Of a DNA stretch of 64,000 nt, positions 54,035 to 63,423 are shown piece by piece; the stretch's first letter is position 1; every line of letters begins with the position of its first letter. A model generated the notes under the pieces. It was not told the DNA's origin. It saw only the letters and a list, made by a program, of their open reading frames with translations, and did not search any database. The stretch is from Chromatiaceae bacterium (GTDB lineage Bacteria > Pseudomonadota > Gammaproteobacteria > Chromatiales > Chromatiaceae), in NCBI GenBank assembly GCA_024235175.1, contig JACKMX010000002.1, positions 1,117,001 through 1,181,000 of the forward strand. The letters are read 5' to 3'. The translations under genes were made by a program, and so were the position numbers.

Positions 54035-57000
54035 ATGTTGAAATCTCGCGTGGAAATCCCTAACCCATTGATCAGGGTGAAACCCCTCATCGGCAGCGCC
54101 CTGATCACCGTCAGCCTGCTGCTGGCCGGCTGTCAGACAAACAGCGTGAAAACCGAATCTGGAAGCGCAGAGCGCGGCAACGGGGACAACTTCCTGGTGG
54201 TCGACTGCCTGCTTCCCGGCCAGGTTCGCAAACTTGGCTCCAGAATAACCTATCTTTCGCCGCGGCGCCCGGTTAAAACCACCGCTTCGGATTGCGAGAT
54301 ACGGGGAGGGGAGTATGTCTCCTACGACCGCGCCGATTACCGGACTTCGCTGCTGGTATGGCTGCCGCTGGCAAAAGAAGGCGATGCAAACGCACAAAAT
54401 TATGTGGGTGAAATCTATGAAAAGGGGCTCGGCGTCGACCCCGACTACAGCACCGCATTGTCTTGGTATGAGAAAGCGGCGGATCAGGGAAACAGCAGAG
54501 CACAGATCAATCTGGGATTCATGTATGAGAAAGGTCTGGGGACAAAGAAGAATGTCGCCAAGGCACTGAACTGGTACCGCAAGGCTTCCGGACTGGAACA
54601 GGAGGAGCTGCAGTTCGCCTCCAGTATTCAGGTATCCAGGGTGGACGAATCCGAACTGCGGCTGCTGCGGCAGGAGGCGGACAGGCAAAAGCTGGAATCC
54701 AACAGGTTGCGCCGCCAACTGGACAAAAACCAGAACTCGTTGCGAAATCAAAAGCAGAGCCTGAGCAACAAGGAGCGTGAGCTCAAAACGCTGCGTGAAG
54801 AGCTGAGCAGACACAGCCAGACACCCGGCACTACAGCGACTGCGCATGACTCCCAACAGCTGAGCGAGCTGCAAAAGCAGCTGCAACGCAAGGAAGCGGA
54901 GGTGCAAAAACAGCGGGAGCAGATTTCCGGACTCGAATCCAACCTGAGCGATCAGAAAAACCGCATGAGCGAGGAGCTGAGGCAGGCGCAAATGGAGAGC
55001 GCCCGACAGAAAGCCGAGTCGGAAAAGCTGCGCGCCGAACTGAACGCGACGGGCGACCGCTTGAAATCCCAGAGTGATCAGCTGAACCAGGCGGAGAACG
55101 AGCTCTTCTCCCTGCGCAGGCAGTTCAGCCAGGAGCGTTCGGCAAGTCAGGCTTCGAGCGACCAGGCGCTGTCCGGGCTGAATGAGCGCCTGAATCAGCA
55201 GGAGCAGAAGGTCCTGCAGCAGCGGCAGCAGATCGCGGCGCTGGAGAAGGAGGTGATCGAACAGCAGGCGCGCATGAGCGATGAACTGGAGCGCACCGTT
55301 TCGGAGAAACAGCGCCTCGAAGCCGATCTGCAACAACAGAGCGGCGAAATGGGTCAGCTGAAGCAGCGGCTGGAAAATACACAGCAGGAGCTGGCCCGCA
55401 CCAATCTGGCTATCAAACAGGCGCAGCCTGTACATGAAGCTGAGCGCAGGAAGCTGGAACAGGCCAGGCAGGCACTGCTCGACAACAGCAGAAGCACCAG
55501 TGAGCTCGAACAGAAGGTGACGCAGCTGCAGCAGGAGCTGGAGCAGCGCGAAAGTGAACTCGGGCTACGAGGGGAGGCAGTCACCAAATTGCGCGAGAAG
55601 GCGAATCAGTATCGTCAGATGCTGGTAGGGCTGGAGCAGGACCGGCTCTCCGAGCGTGGCAGCCTGCAGGCGGACATAAAGAACCGGGAGCAGAAGATCG
55701 ACCTGCTGCAACAGAAGTTGAACGAGGCACAGGCAGAGTACGAGACGAGCAGGTCTCAACTCAGTCGGGTCAATCCGGACCTGGAGCGCAAACAGGCCGC
55801 GCTGGAGCAGACCCAGAAAGAGTTGGTACGCGCCAAAACCGACGGCGCACGCAGAGAGGCGGAGGTTGCCCGTCTGAAGGAGCAGCAGCAAAGTTATATC
55901 GATGAACTGCTGGAACAGCAGAAACGGATCGCCCGTTATCAGATAGAGGTGGTGCGTTACAAGACGCAGCTGACTCAGCAAAAGTCCGAACTGCAGAGCG
56001 TGCAACCGGATCAGCGTCAGGCGCAGAATGAGAGAAACCCGGTGTTCTCCGCCCCCACCATCGAAATATTGGATCCCCCGATTGCGCTAACCCGCGGCAT
56101 TCCCAGCGTCAGGTTGCGATCGGCGTCGAAAGAGCGCCTCATCACCGGCAAGGTAACCGCACCGGCGGGACTGATTTCGTTTACCGTCAACGACAACAGC
56201 CAACCGCTGGATGAGATCGGCATATTCAGCACCAACGTTAAAGTCGCTGACGAACAGACACCGGTAAAACTGGTCGCCGTGGACCGGCTGGGACAGCGCG
56301 CCACCCTCGACTTCCTGCTGATTCCCAAGCTGCGCCAGGTAACAACGGTAGAGGACGGCCGTCACTCGGACGGAGATGCACCGCAGGGTCCCAGCCGTTT
56401 CGCAGGCGATGTGGATTTTGGCAGATACCATGCACTGGTGATCGGCAACAATCAGTACCAGAACTTCCCGGATCTGGTGAGTGCCAGAAACGATGCTGAG
56501 AGAACAGCGGAACTTCTGGAGAAAAAATACGGCTTCCAGACCACCACCTTGATCGATGCCAACCGGTACGACATGCTCTCTGCGCTGAACCGCCTGCGCG
56601 AGACATTGACGGAGAAAGATAATCTGCTCATCTACTACGCCGGCCACGGAGAACTTGACCGGGTCAATCTGCGCGGACACTGGCTGCCGGTGGACGCTGA
56701 GCCGAACAGCTCCGCCAACTGGATCTCCAACATAGCGATCACGGATATTCTCAACGCCATGTCGGCCAAACACATTCTTGTGGTCGCGGACTCCTGTTAT
56801 TCGGGTTCCCTCACCCGCTCCTCTATGGCCCGGCTGGAGGCAGGCATGTCCGATGAGAAGCGGGTCAAATGGCTCAAGGTGATGGCCAGGACGAGATCGC
56901 GCACGGTGCTCACCTCAGGCGGTCTCAAGCCTGTATTGGACCAGGGCGGAGGCAAGCACTCGGTATTCGCAAAATCTTTTTTGAAGGCGCTCGAAGAGAA

Positions 57001-57157
57001 CGACTCGATTCTGGAGGCCTATAAGCTCTATCGCGATCTCGCCAAGGAGGTACAGAAGAGCGCCGCCAGGTTCGGCATCGATCAAATTCCCGAGTATGCG
57101 CCGATAAGACACGGCGGCCACGAAGCGGGAGAGTTCTTCTTCATACCCCAGGGGTGA
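54035..57157 (+). CDS. Caspase (peptidase C14) lipoprotein with Sel1 repeats and long coiled coil
   Basis: A 1040-residue protein; ATG 54035 follows GAAGGGAAAC. Lipobox LLAGC gives a lipidated C33; the next residue Q does not signal inner-membrane retention, so outer-membrane anchoring is likely. Two Sel1-like repeats (about 118-186), then a coiled coil of about 550 residues (205-745) of Gln/Glu-rich heptads, a short beta domain (about 700-790), and a caspase p20 domain (797-1040) with H871 (YYAGHGE) and C921 (VADSCYSG). The dyad is intact, so it is probably a periplasmic cysteine protease with Arg/Lys specificity as in metacaspases (inference). The rod may reach across the periplasm. Confidence 0.92.
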   Translation: MLKSRVEIPNPLIRVKPLIGSALITVSLLLAGCQTNSVKTESGSAERGNGDNFLVVDCLLPGQVRKLGSRITYLSPRRPVKTTASDCEIRGGEYVSYDRADYRTSLLVWLPLAKEGDANAQNYVGEIYEKGLGVDPDYSTALSWYEKAADQGNSRAQINLGFMYEKGLGTKKNVAKALNWYRKASGLEQEELQFASSIQVSRVDESELRLLRQEADRQKLESNRLRRQLDKNQNSLRNQKQSLSNKERELKTLREELSRHSQTPGTTATAHDSQQLSELQKQLQRKEAEVQKQREQISGLESNLSDQKNRMSEELRQAQMESARQKAESEKLRAELNATGDRLKSQSDQLNQAENELFSLRRQFSQERSASQASSDQALSGLNERLNQQEQKVLQQRQQIAALEKEVIEQQARMSDELERTVSEKQRLEADLQQQSGEMGQLKQRLENTQQELARTNLAIKQAQPVHEAERRKLEQARQALLDNSRSTSELEQKVTQLQQELEQRESELGLRGEAVTKLREKANQYRQMLVGLEQDRLSERGSLQADIKNREQKIDLLQQKLNEAQAEYETSRSQLSRVNPDLERKQAALEQTQKELVRAKTDGARREAEVARLKEQQQSYIDELLEQQKRIARYQIEVVRYKTQLTQQKSELQSVQPDQRQAQNERNPVFSAPTIEILDPPIALTRGIPSVRLRSASKERLITGKVTAPAGLISFTVNDNSQPLDEIGIFSTNVKVADEQTPVKLVAVDRLGQRATLDFLLIPKLRQVTTVEDGRHSDGDAPQGPSRFAGDVDFGRYHALVIGNNQYQNFPDLVSARNDAERTAELLEKKYGFQTTTLIDANRYDMLSALNRLRETLTEKDNLLIYYAGHGELDRVNLRGHWLPVDAEPNSSANWISNIAITDILNAMSAKHILVVADSCYSGSLTRSSMARLEAGMSDEKRVKWLKVMARTRSRTVLTSGGLKPVLDQGGGKHSVFAKSFLKALEENDSILEAYKLYRDLAKEVQKSAARFGIDQIPEYAPIRHGGHEAGEFFFIPQG

Positions 57158-57227
57158 CCAAGAGACCGGTCCATGATGAACCCATGCGGATTGGGATTGA
57201 TCGGTAGTTTCAATTGAGTGCCCGGGG

Positions 57228-57992
57228 CTAAGCCGGCCGGGTCAGCTCCCTGAGAAAGTTTTCACAATAGTCACCGACTGGAAATTCCGGCTCCTCTTCC
57301 GCTTCGTGCTGTGCCGCCCAATCGAACAACAGCGAAAGCGGCACCACTCTGGCAGAGGCCTCACCCCGACCGTCGCCGAACCAGTAGAGGACGACCGATG
57401 CCCGCCGGGGGAGACTCACAGTGGCAACGTTTTCAGGATCGTTTCGAGCACAGTGCTCAGGCGGGGAGACCACCAGGAACTCACGGCAGCTCAGCGGGCG
57501 GTGCTGATGGATGCTGCAGCACCCCTCCTCCAGAAACGGGCAGGGCAGACCCAGTTCAAAGTAGTCGATGCCAACCCGTCGCCGGGCCTCCCGGTCAGCC
57601 CCTGTTGCCAGATCCGTTATCTTTTCCAGCAATTTTGAATCATTCAGCCTGCTTCGGATATCCGCGTATCTGCGGCTGATCCGCGCTCTCCTCTCCTCGG
57701 AAAAAGTCTCGAACAGCTGCAGCAGATAACGCGCTTCCGGTTCGGCAACAGGCACCAGCTGAGAGCAGCAGGCGGAGCATCCCTTGCCGCAGGAGATTCG
57801 CGCTCCACCCGCCTCCAGTTCACATACCGCGGCCGCCACAATTTTATCGGTCAGTGTTTGCAGCAGCGGAACAATGGTGGAGGCCTTCTGGCTGTGGGAT
57901 TGAAACGCCACCTGCAGCTTCACCTGCTCTCTGCCGATCCTGAACTCGGCATTAATCCGGCAAGGCAGATCCGGCTGTTCTTCCTCCATCAC
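57228..57992 (-). CDS. YkgJ-family cysteine-cluster protein
   Basis: A 254-residue protein. The YkgJ cluster motif CGKGCSACCSQ (around 66-76) and later CPFLEEGCCSIHQHRPLSCREF give eight conserved cysteines that bind a metal or Fe-S centre. Family members' roles are largely unknown. It is convergent with the caspase gene and precedes the barrel gene's end on the same strand, 22 bp apart. Confidence 0.82.
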   Translation of the reverse strand: MMEEEQPDLPCRINAEFRIGREQVKLQVAFQSHSQKASTIVPLLQTLTDKIVAAAVCELEAGGARISCGKGCSACCSQLVPVAEPEARYLLQLFETFSEERRARISRRYADIRSRLNDSKLLEKITDLATGADREARRRVGIDYFELGLPCPFLEEGCCSIHQHRPLSCREFLVVSPPEHCARNDPENVATVSLPRRASVVLYWFGDGRGEASARVVPLSLLFDWAAQHEAEEEPEFPVGDYCENFLRELTRPA

Positions 57993-58014
57993 CCGGTCAT
58001 CGACCTGTTGCGGG

Positions 58015-59400
58015 TCAAAACTCCCAGCGCGCGCCCAGGGTAAAAAGGTGATCCTGCAGATTTCTGAAACCCAGCAGGGTATCGTAATTCAGAAACGCCT
58101 GCATGCCACCCCGGAAAACCGCCGACACGCCCAGACCGAGTTCAAAATAGTCACGGTCAGGATCATCGGTGGTGGCGCTCAGGATATTGCCCCTCGGATC
58201 GTTGACATAAACCGCATTCATCTCCGTAGCATCGTTCTCGAACTGGTGTACCCAGCCGACTTTTGCCTGGGGCAGCCAAACCGCGTAACTGCTGTTGACC
58301 GCATAGGAGAACTGCATGCCCACCACAGATGTCAGCGACTTCCAGGTCTGGCTGTCAACATCGAGATTCAATCCCGAAGCTTCTGCCCCTGTCTCACGAT
58401 AGCTATCCACATCCACATTTGAATAGTTGATCCGGCCATAGGGGCCATAGGTAAGCGGCCCCTGTACGATCGAGTAACCGGCGCCTATGCTGAAACTCAA
58501 ATCCCGGCTCTCCGGGGTTCCCTTGGCCGTCTCGTCGATTGCCGGTGCGATAAGGATGCGGCGCCTGATATCGTAATCCGAAACCGCGTACCCCAGCGTG
58601 CCCTCCAGATAGAAATCATCCCGCGTATAGCTGGCGTAAAATGTTCCGCCCCAGCCGTCGGTTTCGATACCGCCGCCGCTCACGGTTGCAACCTTATTGA
58701 AATCCGAATCTGCCCGGTAGTAGTTGAGCGCACCGCCCAGCACCAGGTTATCGTTAAAGCGGTAATCAACGCCGGCCACCAATTGGTAGTTGTCATAATC
58801 AAACGCATTGACCTGGTTCGTATCATCCCGCTCGCCGGTGCCGTAACTGATATTGAGAAAACCACCCAGTGCGCTGCCGAGCACCGCATCACCTGCCGCA
58901 CCGCCCAGCATGCCGGAGCCGGTTGTGCTCCGAAGCTCCTCCCCCACCGGATGAGAGAGTGAGCCAACTCCCAATCCGGACAGACTGAAACCGCCCACAC
59001 CTCCCCGGAGTTCGAGCAGGCGGGTCATGATCGCCTGCATCCGGCCGGAGGAGATCTCATTTGCCATAGACTGCGTGGCACCGAACTCCTCGGTGGCAAT
59101 CTGCTGCAACGCAAATGCCAATTCATCAGCGCTCAGCCCGAGACTGTCACCGGTAGGACCTTCATTGTCCAGAATGTCGTTAGCGGTGTGCACCATGGCG
59201 CGGCATGTATCAAACAGCGGGACTGCACCGGGCAGCGTTCCGGCCGCGATAAAGCCCGCGCAGGTCTTTTGCACGGCATCTCCGGTATCCTGTTGAAGCT
59301 TGGTTTTCCCGAAGCTGCCGAGCGGTGTTTCCGCCGCCGATATTGACTGGGAGAAAATCACTCCGATTAATATTCCTCCGTTCAATATCCTTTTTATCAT
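58015..59400 (-). CDS. Autotransporter-type outer-membrane beta-barrel protein 1
   Basis: A 461-residue protein from an ATG after AAAAGGAGG. A signal peptide (IGVIFSQSISAAE) precedes a helical, non-repetitive region (25-165) and a C-terminal autotransporter-like barrel (about 190-461) ending LGARWEF, the aromatic end needed for BAM insertion. The passenger is short with two cysteines. It shares the segment PDRDYFELGLGVSAVFRGG with the barrel at 61828. Confidence 0.88.
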   Translation of the reverse strand: MIKRILNGGILIGVIFSQSISAAETPLGSFGKTKLQQDTGDAVQKTCAGFIAAGTLPGAVPLFDTCRAMVHTANDILDNEGPTGDSLGLSADELAFALQQIATEEFGATQSMANEISSGRMQAIMTRLLELRGGVGGFSLSGLGVGSLSHPVGEELRSTTGSGMLGGAAGDAVLGSALGGFLNISYGTGERDDTNQVNAFDYDNYQLVAGVDYRFNDNLVLGGALNYYRADSDFNKVATVSGGGIETDGWGGTFYASYTRDDFYLEGTLGYAVSDYDIRRRILIAPAIDETAKGTPESRDLSFSIGAGYSIVQGPLTYGPYGRINYSNVDVDSYRETGAEASGLNLDVDSQTWKSLTSVVGMQFSYAVNSSYAVWLPQAKVGWVHQFENDATEMNAVYVNDPRGNILSATTDDPDRDYFELGLGVSAVFRGGMQAFLNYDTLLGFRNLQDHLFTLGARWEF

Positions 59401-59566
59401 TCCCCTACCTCCTTTTGATTGATAAATCCGACTTTTCTGCGGGCGATACTGCCAGAGTCAAGAGGATTAAACCAGTGCAAACCTTCCCGTTTTTATAGTG
59501 AACAAACCGCCCTGGGCCAGAGCCTGTCCTCTTTCCGGCTTGGACGGTGTACGCAAAACAACCCAG

Positions 59567-59755
59567 TCAAAGATAGATCAGCAGAAACAGGCTGACTATG
59601 CCGAAAATGGCTGCAATCCGCAGAAAACTTTTTCTAGCCCCGGATGTCCGGTAGTCGCCCTCCCCTCCTCTGTTCCACGACAGGTAGGCGAACAGCCCGG
59701 CCAGGGTGGCGAAAAGCGCCGGGATCAGGTAGTACCAGCGAAAAGTCTCCTCCAT
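59567..59755 (-). CDS. Small two-helix membrane protein
   Basis: A 62-residue protein with two hydrophobic helices (YYLIPALFATLAGLFAYLSW and IAAIFGIVSLFLLIYL) joined by a charged loop. It starts 5 bp after the TIGR02270 gene stop and is likely cotranscribed. Function unknown. Confidence 0.6.
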   Translation of the reverse strand: MEETFRWYYLIPALFATLAGLFAYLSWNRGGEGDYRTSGARKSFLRIAAIFGIVSLFLLIYL

Positions 59756-59760
59756 GCCCG

Positions 59761-61026
59761 CTATGCCAACAGACTCTCCTGCCGCCTGGCGGTAGCCGAG
59801 GTATTGAACAGAGGCTCCTTTGGGTTCAACAACGCCAGTTCCAGAGCGGCCGCCCGCCGCTGACGTTGAAAACCCCGCTGCAGCACCCGCATGCAGGCTT
59901 CGCGTGAAACCGGTTGTCCGCAGATCAGACGCTGACCCGCTGGGAAGTTTGCCTTATTGCGCCCCCACCAATCCGCAACCAAAGCAGGGTCCGGCCAAGG
60001 CAGATCCTCATCCGGATCCATAGAGACATCCTCGTCTTCCGGATCGTCGGTGGGGCCTGCCGCAAAATCCTCGGGTTCATCCCTATCCAGGTCATCGTAT
60101 GCCAGATCGACACCGGTAATCAGGCTGAACCCCTCGCCTGCGACCCGGGCCAGTTCGGGAGTCTGCATGCTCGCGATCAACCAGGGTATGGAGACCGGAT
60201 CACCTATAATTCCGGCCGCCTCCACCACCAGTCGCCGAAAAGCGGCATTTCCATTGAGATCACGAACCCACCGCATCGCTGAGCTCTTATCCATTGCACG
60301 CAGCGCCAAAGAGAGGGCTGCGCCAGACCCTGATTCAGCAACGAAGCCTTGAAGTGTCTCCAGTGCATTCGCATCGCCCAGCAAGGTCGCGGACCAGGCA
60401 GACCAGAAACGGCATGCAAAATCTTCGTCCTGTAAATGTTCGGTCAGCATCGGCATTAAATCCTGACGCCGGATTTCACCGACACTGCGCAATGCCCGTG
60501 CGCGAACCGTTTCGACTTCGCTGTCGACTGCCTGCTTCAGATAAGCACCACAATCGACACGTTGAATTGCACATGCACTGATGCCAAGTCGTACATGCTG
60601 CGGTTTTTCCGATCTGAGCCAATTGACGACATGTCCCTGCAGCTTCTCCTTTGGCGCCCATCCCAGTGCAGAGATTATTCCCCTGGCTGTTTCAGGCACC
60701 GCCTCCACCACTTCAAGCGTCTGTGACAGCCAATCCTCTCTTGCATTGTCCAGCGCCATATAACCTGCGGTAAAAACTTCACCTGCCTCCTCCTGCTGAA
60801 GTCCATCTTTGCAAAATTGCCAGGCTGCCTCCCCCGCCACGCGCAAGCCGTCAAGGTGGGCTTCGATTCGCTCTTCCAGCCGCTTCAGATCTTTCAGACT
60901 ATAGTGTGGCGCCTTGACCGCATCGTCCCGCAGCAGCCACAGGAAGGCGGCCTCTTCGGCGTGCTGGGAGATTATGTTTTCGATGATCACTGCCTCTGCC
61001 CGGGAATCCTGGTTGTTTGTTTGCAA
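59761..61026 (-). CDS. TIGR02270 family HEAT-like protein
   Basis: A 421-residue helical protein. The C-terminal block, GQRLICGQPVSREACMRVLQ then RRAAALELALLNP with ARRQ near the end, matches TIGR02270 proteins, which I recall beside type VI secretion genes. HEAT-like repeats run through 120-260 (VRLGISACAIQRV, VRARALRSVGEI). A strongly acidic stretch (320-350) precedes the end. No other type VI gene is in the window, so it is an isolated member. Confidence 0.82.
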   Translation of the reverse strand: MQTNNQDSRAEAVIIENIISQHAEEAAFLWLLRDDAVKAPHYSLKDLKRLEERIEAHLDGLRVAGEAAWQFCKDGLQQEEAGEVFTAGYMALDNAREDWLSQTLEVVEAVPETARGIISALGWAPKEKLQGHVVNWLRSEKPQHVRLGISACAIQRVDCGAYLKQAVDSEVETVRARALRSVGEIRRQDLMPMLTEHLQDEDFACRFWSAWSATLLGDANALETLQGFVAESGSGAALSLALRAMDKSSAMRWVRDLNGNAAFRRLVVEAAGIIGDPVSIPWLIASMQTPELARVAGEGFSLITGVDLAYDDLDRDEPEDFAAGPTDDPEDEDVSMDPDEDLPWPDPALVADWWGRNKANFPAGQRLICGQPVSREACMRVLQRGFQRQRRAAALELALLNPKEPLFNTSATARRQESLLA

Positions 61027-61179
61027 CTCTCTCTCAGTTTACACATATGTTAGTTGAAAATTCCTGCCCGTCTCCAATAATTCAAGGCGCCTGTTAACCG
61101 GTCAGGGAGTGATGACACCGTACCGGAATCCGCAAAGTGTCGGCACACCCCTTACTGTCACCCGTGAGGAGTCACTCAT

Positions 61180-61644
61180 ATGGCATTCAACGATATGCTG
61201 ATCAAACTATATAACCTGGAGTTCGACTGGAGCACGATACAGGCGCAGGCCGCCAAAGGCGTGGAGATTGGCAAACCCATCGGACCGGACCGGCGGCGGC
61301 TCCTGGAGTGGATCGCGGCGCATTTTCCCGCATCCTGGCAGGGCGAGCTGGAACGGGCCCTCTGCAATACCCCGATCAGCTGTTTCATCGCGCAACGTGA
61401 CTCCTCGCTGCTCGGATTCAGCTGTTATGATGCAACCGCACTGGGCTATTTCGGACCCATCGGCGTGATCGAAAGCGCCCGCAATTCAGGCACAGGCACA
61501 GCCTTGGCGCAGGCCTGCCTGTTGGACATGCGCTTGAAAGGATACGGCTATGCGATTGTGGGTATGGCCGGAGCCCGGGAGTTCTACCGGAAACTGGCTG
61601 ATGCCATGGAGATTCCGGATTCCGCTCCCGGAATCTACCGATAG
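61180..61644 (+). CDS. GNAT family N-acetyltransferase
   Basis: A 154-residue protein from the ATG after GAGGAG. The acetyl-CoA pyrophosphate loop reads SARNSGTGTALAQA (R/QxxGxG/A pattern), and the final YAIVGMAGAREFYRKL strand-helix pair is typical of GNAT folds. Substrate unknown. Monocistronic between the minus-strand barrel and TIGR02270 genes. Confidence 0.85.
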   Translation: MAFNDMLIKLYNLEFDWSTIQAQAAKGVEIGKPIGPDRRRLLEWIAAHFPASWQGELERALCNTPISCFIAQRDSSLLGFSCYDATALGYFGPIGVIESARNSGTGTALAQACLLDMRLKGYGYAIVGMAGAREFYRKLADAMEIPDSAPGIYR

Positions 61645-61827
61645 ACTATCGAGATGAGTTCGGTAGTAACTGGCTGAATGCCCGGCTATATAGCAACCTG
61701 ATACTACTGGCAACATGACAGGGAGATTCAGCTTTGTTTGACATGCCATTCCCCTGCTCATGTGAACAGGGAAAAGTGGTCAGCAGTTTGGCGTCGAAAG
61801 TTAGACACCGATTCGTTGGCATTTACA

Positions 61828-63129
61828 TTAAAACTCGACACGAAGGCTGCCGGTGACCGTCCAGGTGTCCAGGTAGTCATGGCTCTCTAAGCGCTCATAC
61901 TCGATAAATGCCTGGACACCATGGGTCATAACAGCCTGCGCTCCGATGGCCAAGCGAAGATAGTCACGGTCTGGATTGTCAGTCTGGACGGTCACAACGC
62001 TGCCAGAATCAAGTGCAAGAGATGAAGGGATCCGTCTGGAGTCATCCTTGTACTCATGCGCCCACTCGAGCCGGCCGTAAGGAATCAACACTCCCCATGG
62101 CATACTCGTTGAATAGTTGGCAGTTATGCCCAGCTGCGACGTAATGGATTTTATTTTCTGGCTTTTGTACGAGAGCGCGAGATTCAAATCGTCAGTTTCT
62201 GTATAACCATCTATATCAGTCTTCGAATAGTCAATCCCTAAATAAGGTGTCACAGACCAAGCACCACTAATCCAGGTGTAACCTGCTGCCATACCTGCAA
62301 GTATCTGATCTCCATTGGTATCACCCTTGGCGGTACCCGCCAAGCTGGTCCCGATAGCTGTTGCACGCTGCGTCTCGTAATCCAACTTCGCGAAACCCAG
62401 ATAGACATCGAAATATGTGTTGTCCACGGGTATGTAATTTGCGTAGACAGTCGCCGCCCAACTCTCCGTATCAAGCGTGCCTGCGCCGCTATCGAAATCT
62501 ACCTCATCTGTCTCGACTCCGAGTGCCAGACCCGCAACAAGTGAATCAGATAATCTGTAATCGATCCCTAAGGTCAGACCACGTAATTCAGAGTCGTATC
62601 CATTTTCGCGAATTGTCTGTTCGCGATCACTCTCAGTGTATCGAGCTACGGCGAATGCACCCCATTTATCAAAACCGGAGTCCTCTCCCGCCGAACCTCC
62701 AATTATGCCTGACCAATAGTGGCCACTATTGGTGCCAGCATTGTTTAGTTCATCAAGGCGTTGTTCAACACCTTCCCGGTGTTGCATCACCATTGAATTC
62801 GAAACGCTTCCCAAAGCTCCAAGCACCGTCACATTGGTCGAGACACGAGGGCCGGTTGAGCCACCTGAACTGGGACCACTATCAGCAAGATTGGAGCATA
62901 GCTCCGCCTCCTCCGGCGTAATCTCACTAAACGGTTTTTCGTTCACATCGCCGCAGAACTGTTGTAACACTGCGTCCCACTCGTCGTCCGGCGATTGAGC
63001 ATACACACATTGAGTATGCGCAACCCAACTTATCAGGACGGCACCAAATGACAACCCAATAACTCTAAGTAAGTTTTGAGATAATGGATACAGAATGCAC
63101 CACGCGAATTTTGGTCTATAATCGTCCAC
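61828..63129 (-). CDS. Autotransporter-type outer-membrane beta-barrel protein 2
   Basis: A protein of about 433 residues. I used the GTG at 63129, 8 nt after GGGGAA; a TTG two codons upstream is possible. A long signal-like N-terminus (VIGLSFGAVLISWVAHTQCVYA) precedes a Ser/Gly-rich linker with two cysteines and a C-terminal barrel ending VTGSLRVEF. It is a paralogue of the barrel at 58015: both have PDRDY followed by a gly/val-rich strand and an MQAFLNYD/VQAFIEYE strand. Confidence 0.85.
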   Translation of the reverse strand: MDDYRPKFAWCILYPLSQNLLRVIGLSFGAVLISWVAHTQCVYAQSPDDEWDAVLQQFCGDVNEKPFSEITPEEAELCSNLADSGPSSGGSTGPRVSTNVTVLGALGSVSNSMVMQHREGVEQRLDELNNAGTNSGHYWSGIIGGSAGEDSGFDKWGAFAVARYTESDREQTIRENGYDSELRGLTLGIDYRLSDSLVAGLALGVETDEVDFDSGAGTLDTESWAATVYANYIPVDNTYFDVYLGFAKLDYETQRATAIGTSLAGTAKGDTNGDQILAGMAAGYTWISGAWSVTPYLGIDYSKTDIDGYTETDDLNLALSYKSQKIKSITSQLGITANYSTSMPWGVLIPYGRLEWAHEYKDDSRRIPSSLALDSGSVVTVQTDNPDRDYLRLAIGAQAVMTHGVQAFIEYERLESHDYLDTWTVTGSLRVEF

Positions 63130-63423
63130 GATCAAGTTCCCCGTTTTTCAGTAAATCGTAACCAGGTCCGATTATCATCTGTTGCTTTGATAATCCGAGC
63201 CGTGCGTAACGAAATACACACCATACAATCACACCTGCAGATCAATCATAATTCATTGAGTGACTTGCATTTACTCTCAACATCTGCACATTTTTTCCTT
63301 ACAGCTATTAGGTCCATACTTTTCCAAGATTCTTCAACCTGGTGTACTGAACTCTGACTACTTCAATATCATCCCAGCCGTATGTTTAAGGGCTCGTAAG
63401 CCCAACTTCGAAACCGACGCGAA

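Noticed and set aside
53999..55435. 478-codon Leu-rich frame antisense to the coiled-coil part of the caspase gene
   Set aside because: The complement of Gln/Glu codons gives Leu/Phe codons, which imitates a membrane protein; the plus-strand gene is certain.
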